Of a stretch of 37,484 nt of DNA, positions 33,955-37,484 are shown piece after piece; the stretch's first letter is position 1; every line of letters starts with the position of its first letter. The notes beneath the pieces are model-generated. The model was not told the origin of the DNA. It was given only the letters and a program-made list of their open reading frames with translations, and did not search any database. The translations under genes and the position numbers were made by a program. The DNA comes from Stenotrophobium sp040387055 (GTDB lineage Bacteria; Pseudomonadota; Gammaproteobacteria; Nevskiales; Nevskiaceae), in contig JAZKEM010000263.1 of the NCBI GenBank assembly GCA_040387055.1, positions 1 through 37,484 of the forward strand, in the 5' to 3' direction.

Positions 33955-34284
33955 TTACTCGCCAACACGGATGGTGATGTGGCTGGTGCGCTTGCTGATG
34001 CGATCTGCACGGCCTTTGGCACGTGGGCTGATGCGCTTCATCACGGGACCTTCATCAACGAAGATCTCGGCGACCTTGAGTTCGTCAACGTCAGCGCCGT
34101 TATTATTTTCGGCGTTGGCAATGGCGGACTCGAGCACTTTTTTGATGATGCCGGCAGCGCGCTGATTCGAAAACTTCAGCGTGTTGACTGCGTCACCGAC
34201 TTTCTGGCCGCGCACCAAGTCCGCTACCAAGCGGGCCTTCTGCGGGGAAAGACGTACAAACTTTAGAACTGCTTGCGTTAGCAT
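33955..34284 (-). CDS. rplV: 50S ribosomal protein L22
   Basis: This 109-aa L22 has a beta-hairpin lining the exit tunnel where macrolides act. It begins MLTQAVLKFVRLSPQKARLVADLVRG and ends PVMKRISPRAKGRADRISKRTSHITIRVGE. The frame is open back to 34422 inside rpsS, but AAGGAG before ATG 34284 and the family length set the start. Confidence 0.98.
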   Translation of the reverse strand: MLTQAVLKFVRLSPQKARLVADLVRGQKVGDAVNTLKFSNQRAAGIIKKVLESAIANAENNNGADVDELKVAEIFVDEGPVMKRISPRAKGRADRISKRTSHITIRVGE

Positions 34285-34294
34285 GATGAGCTCC

Positions 34295-34591
34295 TTACGC
34301 AGCCTTAGCAGCAGGCTTGGCGTCGGTCTTCTTATCAGCAGAATGACCTTTGAACGTGCGCGTCGGCGCAAATTCACCAAGCTTGTGTCCAACCATGTGC
34401 TCGGTGACAAACACCGGAACATGCTGGCGACCGTTATGTACCTGAATGGTGAGACCCACCATATCGGGCACGATCATGGAACGGCGCGACCAGGTTTTGA
34501 TCGGCTTCTTAACGCGGGCACCTGACATGTCGCCAACCTTCTTTGCAAGGTGGTGATCAACGAAAGGGCCTTTCTTGACTGAACGTGGCAC
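34295..34591 (-). CDS. rpsS: 30S ribosomal protein S19
   Basis: This 98-aa S19, in the 30S head with S13, begins MPRSVKKGPFVDHHLAKKV and contains TWSRRSMIVPDMVGLTIQVHNGRQHVPVFVTEHMVGHKLGEFAPTRTF. A Lys/Ala tail follows the conserved domain. It is 12 bases after rplB. Confidence 0.99.
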   Translation of the reverse strand: MPRSVKKGPFVDHHLAKKVGDMSGARVKKPIKTWSRRSMIVPDMVGLTIQVHNGRQHVPVFVTEHMVGHKLGEFAPTRTFKGHSADKKTDAKPAAKAA

Positions 34592-34603
34592 GGCTAGACC
34601 TCG

Positions 34604-35434
34604 TTATTTCTTATGACGGCTACGCACGATCATGCTCTGCGTGCGCTTGTTGTTACGGGTCTTGAGACCCTTCGTCTGCTGGCCCCAAGGTGTAACCGGG
34701 TGAGGGTTACCTTGACCAGAACGGCCTTCACCACCACCATGCGGGTGATCAACTGGGTTCATCACGACGCCGCGGGTAGTTGGGCGAATGCCCTTCCAAC
34801 GCTTGGCACCGGCTTTACCGTACTGACGCAGGTTGTGATCAGCATTGCTAACTTCGCCAACAGTGGCGCGGCAGTCGGCGAGCAGCTTGCGCATTTCACC
34901 GGAGCGCAGACGCACCGTTACGTAGTCACCATCGCGAGCCACCAGCTGAACGCCGGCACCGGCCGAGCGAGCAATCTGCGCACCCTTACCAGGACGCATT
35001 TCAAGGCAGTGAATCGTCGAACCGACCGGGATGTTACGGAGCGGCAGGCAGTTACCAGCCTTGATCGGAGCATCAGCGCCGTTCTGGATGGTGTCGCCTG
35101 CTACTACACCGCGAGCGGCGATCACATAACGGCGTTCGCCGTCTGCGAACAGCACGAGAGCGATGTGCGCGCTACGGTTAGGATCGTATTCAACGCGTTC
35201 AACTTTGGCCGGCACGCCGTCCTTGTTGCGCTTGAAATCGACCAAACGATAGTTGTGCTTATGACCGCCGCCTTTGTGGCGGGTTGTCATGTGACCGTTG
35301 TTGTTACGGCCACCGCTTGCGTGCTGGCTTTCAACCAGCGGGAAATACGGGTCGCCCTTGTGCAAGCCTGGAGTCGTCACCTTAACTTGGTGGCGACGGC
35401 CCGGCGAGGTGGGCTTCATCTGAATAAGTGCCAT
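34604..35434 (-). CDS. rplB: 50S ribosomal protein L2
   Basis: This 276-aa L2, required for subunit association and peptidyl-transferase assembly, contains KPTSPGRRHQVKV at the N-terminus, GGRNNNGHMTTRHKGGGHKHNYR and the C-terminal M-N-P-V-D-H-P-H-G-G-G-E-G-R with the conserved His. It is 11 bases after rplW. Confidence 0.99.
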   Translation of the reverse strand: MALIQMKPTSPGRRHQVKVTTPGLHKGDPYFPLVESQHASGGRNNNGHMTTRHKGGGHKHNYRLVDFKRNKDGVPAKVERVEYDPNRSAHIALVLFADGERRYVIAARGVVAGDTIQNGADAPIKAGNCLPLRNIPVGSTIHCLEMRPGKGAQIARSAGAGVQLVARDGDYVTVRLRSGEMRKLLADCRATVGEVSNADHNLRQYGKAGAKRWKGIRPTTRGVVMNPVDHPHGGGEGRSGQGNPHPVTPWGQQTKGLKTRNNKRTQSMIVRSRHKK

Positions 35435-35445
35435 GACCTTGATCC

Positions 35446-35757
35446 TTAGTTGGCGGCGCCGCCGGCGAAGTCAATTTCTTGACCTTCAGCCAGGGTGACG
35501 TAGGCCTTCTTCCAGTCGGAGCGTTTGCCCACGGTCTGGCCGAATCGCTTGGTTTTGCCCTTCACGTTAAGCGTTGCAACGCTCTTAACTTTAACGCTGA
35601 AGAGTTTCTCAACGGCTTCTTTGATTTCTGGCTTGCGTGCATCTGGCAGAACCTTGAACACGGCCTGGTTGCGCTTTTCAGCAACGCGGGTCGCCTTCTC
35701 CGAAATCACCGGAGCGAGAATGATCTGATGTAAACGCTCGAAGTTCATGACAGCCAA
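35446..35757 (-). CDS. rplW: 50S ribosomal protein L23
   Basis: This 103-aa L23, at the tunnel exit and the docking site for trigger factor and SRP, contains ILAPVISEKATRVAEKRNQAVFKVLPDARKPEIKEAVEKLFSVKVKSVATLNVKGKTKRFG. Its ATG lies 13 bases inside the rplD 3' end, which couples the two. Confidence 0.98.
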   Translation of the reverse strand: MAVMNFERLHQIILAPVISEKATRVAEKRNQAVFKVLPDARKPEIKEAVEKLFSVKVKSVATLNVKGKTKRFGQTVGKRSDWKKAYVTLAEGQEIDFAGGAAN

Positions 35758-36350
35758 GCCTCCAACTTCTTCACCGCATCAGCGGTCATCAAAACTTTCT
35801 TGTGGCGGAGCAGAGCAACTGGGTTCAACGCTTCGACATCGCAGATGGCGACGTGCGGAATGTTGCGAGCTGACAAGAACAGGTTCTTATCGACTTCACC
35901 AGTTACCAACAGAATGTCGTTTGCGCCGATCTGGCCGAGCTTCTCGATCAGGCTCTTCGTGCGGACCGCATCAACCGTGAAGGTTTCTGCAATCATCAGA
36001 TGGCCCTGACGGGTCAGCTCGGAAACGATCGAGCGGATAGCGCCGCGATACATTTTCTTGTTGACCTTCTGGCTGAAGTCACGAGGAACAGCAGCAAAGG
36101 TCTTACCACCACCACGCCACAGCGGCGAGCGGATCGAGCCAGCACGTGCATTACCCGTGCCTTTCTGTTTCCACGGCTTCTTACCGCCGCCGCGAACCAT
36201 GGCTTTGCTTTTCTGAGCCTTGGTACCAGCGCGTCCGGCATTCATGTATGCCGTGACGACCTGATGAATCAAGGCCTCGTTGTAATCGACACCGAAGACG
36301 CTGTCGGAGACGGCGAGCTTGGCGCTGCTAAGTTGTAATTGAATATCCAT
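35745..36350 (-). CDS. rplD: 50S ribosomal protein L4
   Basis: This 201-aa L4 reaches the exit tunnel and in E. coli autoregulates the S10 operon. It begins MDIQLQLSSAKLAVSDSVFGVDYNEALIHQVVTAYMNAGRAGTKAQKSK, with the tunnel loop GGGKKPWKQKGTGNARAGSIRSPLWRGGG. The frame extends to 36422 inside rplC, but ATG 36350 matches the family length (E. coli 201). It overlaps rplW by 13 bases. Confidence 0.98.
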   Translation of the reverse strand: MDIQLQLSSAKLAVSDSVFGVDYNEALIHQVVTAYMNAGRAGTKAQKSKAMVRGGGKKPWKQKGTGNARAGSIRSPLWRGGGKTFAAVPRDFSQKVNKKMYRGAIRSIVSELTRQGHLMIAETFTVDAVRTKSLIEKLGQIGANDILLVTGEVDKNLFLSARNIPHVAICDVEALNPVALLRHKKVLMTADAVKKLEAWLS

Positions 36351-36366
36351 TGCCGTTCTTCCCCGG

Positions 36367-37002
36367 TCACTTAACCGTAGGGCGGACGATGACGTCGCCA
36401 TTAGGCGCGCCAGGGACTGCACCCTTGATCAAGAGCAGGTTGCGTTCCGCGTCCACTTTAACGAGCACGAGATTGAGCGTAGTAACGCGCTCATTACCCA
36501 TGTGGCCCGCCATCTTTTTGTTTTTCCAAACCTTGCCCGGGCTCTGACGTTGACCGATAGAACCAGGTACGCGGTGGGACAGTGAGTTACCGTGAGTTGC
36601 ACGACCGCCACGGAAGTTGTGGCGCTTCATTACACCCGCGAAACCCTTACCAATGCTCGTGCCAGTAACGTCAACTGCTTTGACGCCATCGAACGAGTCA
36701 ACTTTGATTTCTGAGCCGAGCTGCAGATCGCCGCCCTCTTCGCCGTTGAGGCGAATTTCCCAGAGACCACGGCCAGCGGCAACGCCAGCCTTCTTGTAGT
36801 GACCGGTCAGAGCCTTGTTCACGCGGCCTGGCTTTTGTTCGCCAACAGCCACCTGAACGGCATTGTATCCGTCGGTTTCTACAGTTTTAACCTGAGTTAC
36901 GCGGTTAGGCGTGCACTCGATAACAGTGACCGGAATCGCTTCACCAGCATCGGTGAATACGCGGGTCATGCCTGCCTTGCGGCCGATAATTGCTAAGGTC
37001 AT
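36367..37002 (-). CDS. rplC: 50S ribosomal protein L3
   Basis: This 211-aa L3, close to the peptidyl-transferase centre, begins MTLAIIGRKAGMTRVFTDAGEAIPVTVIE. The conserved loop G-S-I-G-Q-R-Q-S-P-G-K-V-W-K-N-K-K-M-A-G contains the Gln that PrmB methylates in E. coli. It is 12 bases after rpsJ. Confidence 0.99.
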   Translation of the reverse strand: MTLAIIGRKAGMTRVFTDAGEAIPVTVIECTPNRVTQVKTVETDGYNAVQVAVGEQKPGRVNKALTGHYKKAGVAAGRGLWEIRLNGEEGGDLQLGSEIKVDSFDGVKAVDVTGTSIGKGFAGVMKRHNFRGGRATHGNSLSHRVPGSIGQRQSPGKVWKNKKMAGHMGNERVTTLNLVLVKVDAERNLLLIKGAVPGAPNGDVIVRPTVK

Positions 37003-37014
37003 GTCCGATCTCCC

Positions 37015-37332
37015 TTAGTTCACTTTGATTTGGACTTCGACGCCAGCCGGAAGATCGAGCTTGGACAGAGCGTCCACGGTCTTTTCGGTAGGGTCTACAA
37101 TCTGCATCAAACGCTTGTGCGTACGAATTTCGTACTGGTCACGAGCATCCTTATCGCCATGCGGCGACACGAGGATAGTGAAACGTTCCTTGCGGGTAGG
37201 CAAAGGAATTGGTCCACGGACAACGGCACCAGTACGCTTAGCGGTCTCTACGATCTCACGCGCTGATTTATCAATCAGGCGGTGATCGAAGGCCTTAAGC
37301 CGGATGCGAATCGATTGGCTAGTCGCGGCCAT
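37015..37332 (-). CDS. rpsJ: 30S ribosomal protein S10 (NusE)
   Basis: This 105-aa S10 is a 30S head protein and, with NusB, part of antitermination complexes. Core: IRIRLKAFDHRLIDKSAREIVETAKRTGAVVRGPIPLPTRKERFTILVSPHGDKDARDQYEIRTHKRLMQIVDPT. Its first three or four residues (MAAT) exceed the E. coli start slightly. It is the first gene of the S10 operon, 79 bases after the tuf stop. Confidence 0.99.
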   Translation of the reverse strand: MAATSQSIRIRLKAFDHRLIDKSAREIVETAKRTGAVVRGPIPLPTRKERFTILVSPHGDKDARDQYEIRTHKRLMQIVDPTEKTVDALSKLDLPAGVEVQIKVN

Positions 37333-37367
37333 GCTATTACTCAGGTCTTAAAGAGCGGAGGAACAAA

Positions 37368-37390
37368 GGGGCGCGAATTATACGCGCCCC
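37368..37390 (-). terminator. tuf terminator
   Basis: A perfect 8-bp GC stem (37368-37375 with 37383-37390), read on the minus strand, is followed by TTTGTT. It lies about 20 bases after the tuf stop. The loop on the minus strand is TATAATT, see the promoter entry. Confidence 0.75.
37371..37382 (-). promoter_or_regulatory. Possible -10 element of the S10 operon promoter inside the tuf terminator loop
   Basis: TATAAT on the minus strand (37377-37382) is a perfect sigma-70 -10 hexamer 44 bases before the rpsJ ATG. Initiation near 37370 would give a leader of only about 38 bases. No good -35 is visible at 16-18 bases, so the call rests on the hexamer and its position. Confidence 0.45.
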
Positions 37391-37410
37391 CGTGGTGTAA
37401 GGGAAGTGGT

Positions 37411-37484
37411 TTAGGCGAGAATCTTTGTAACCACGCCGGCGCCGACAGTGCGGCCACCTTCGCGGATAGCAAAACGGACGCCTT
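37411..37484 (-). CDS. tuf: Elongation factor Tu, C-terminal end (gene continues outside window)
   Basis: The last 23 codons and the stop (37411-37413) encode R-F-A-I-R-E-G-G-R-T-V-G-A-G-V-V-T-K-I-L-A after G-V, the C-terminus of EF-Tu. EF-Tu brings aminoacyl-tRNA to the ribosome. The position just upstream of rpsJ is the usual one for tufA at the end of the str operon. Confidence 0.97.
   Translation of the reverse strand, partial: GVRFAIREGGRTVGAGVVTKILA

Noticed and set aside
33070..34266. 398-codon plus-strand open frame opposite rpsC and rplV
   Set aside because: It lies entirely antisense to clear ribosomal protein genes, and its translation resembles no family and is low in organised motifs.
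34613..35449. 278-codon plus-strand open frame opposite rplB
   Set aside because: It is a shadow of rplB in a GC-rich gene; the translation is Thr/Ala/Val-rich without domain structure.

Overview
The window is a chromosomal segment from a Gram-negative gammaproteobacterium. The evidence is a complete minus-strand S10-spc-alpha ribosomal supercluster in the proteobacterial order with tuf upstream, an rpoN-hpf-ptsN-hprK-rapZ-EIIA-ptsH-ptsI block on the plus strand, and clear YdfG, YheT, GloA, PmbA and RapZ homologues. The order of the rpoN/PTS block and an Ax21-like outer-membrane protein point towards the Xanthomonadales/Nevskiales side of the class. That placement is an inference from gene order and from remembered family sequences, not from a search.

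Layout. Positions 1-12,450 are a mixed housekeeping and accessory region with genes on both strands. They hold the end of a Lys/Ala-rich protein, an MFS transporter, an Ax21-like barrel, a flavodoxin-like protein, a large DUF1631 protein, a DUF4382 lipoprotein, an alpha/beta hydrolase, a SET-domain methyltransferase, a small membrane protein, a YdfG-type SDR, a cold-shock protein, a saccharopine-dehydrogenase-like reductase, GloA and a YheT-type hydrolase. Positions 12,850-19,270 are the sigma-54/regulatory PTS cluster. Positions 19,298-19,695 hold a non-coding element with long inverted arms. Positions 19,716-23,707 hold a pmbA-phzF pair (minus) diverging from a crotonase/metallo-beta-lactamase-fold pair (plus). 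From 23,810 to the end everything is minus strand: rpsJ through rplQ (28 genes), preceded by the 3' end of tuf.

How the genes work together. The PTS cluster encodes EI, HPr, EIIA-Ntr, an EIIA of the mannose family, an HPr kinase-like protein and RapZ, with no EIIB or EIIC transporter. It therefore looks like a regulatory phosphorelay and not a sugar importer. Sigma-54 and the ribosome hibernation factor sit at its head. The ribosomal cluster supplies 26 ribosomal proteins, the SecY translocon subunit and the RNA polymerase alpha subunit, with mostly short gaps or stop/start overlaps that suggest translational coupling.

Most of the window is ordinary core genome and I found no convincing new multi-gene system. 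The items most worth a second look are: the HprK that lacks the usual N-terminal domain although HPr keeps its regulatory serine; the ~400-bp inverted-arm element after ptsI; a -10-like hexamer in the loop of the tuf terminator just before rpsJ; a crotonase in which the second catalytic Glu is replaced by Cys; and the Gly/Pro-rich insertion with heptad repeats in the DUF1631 protein. No tRNA, rRNA, CRISPR array, transposase or prophage gene was recognised.
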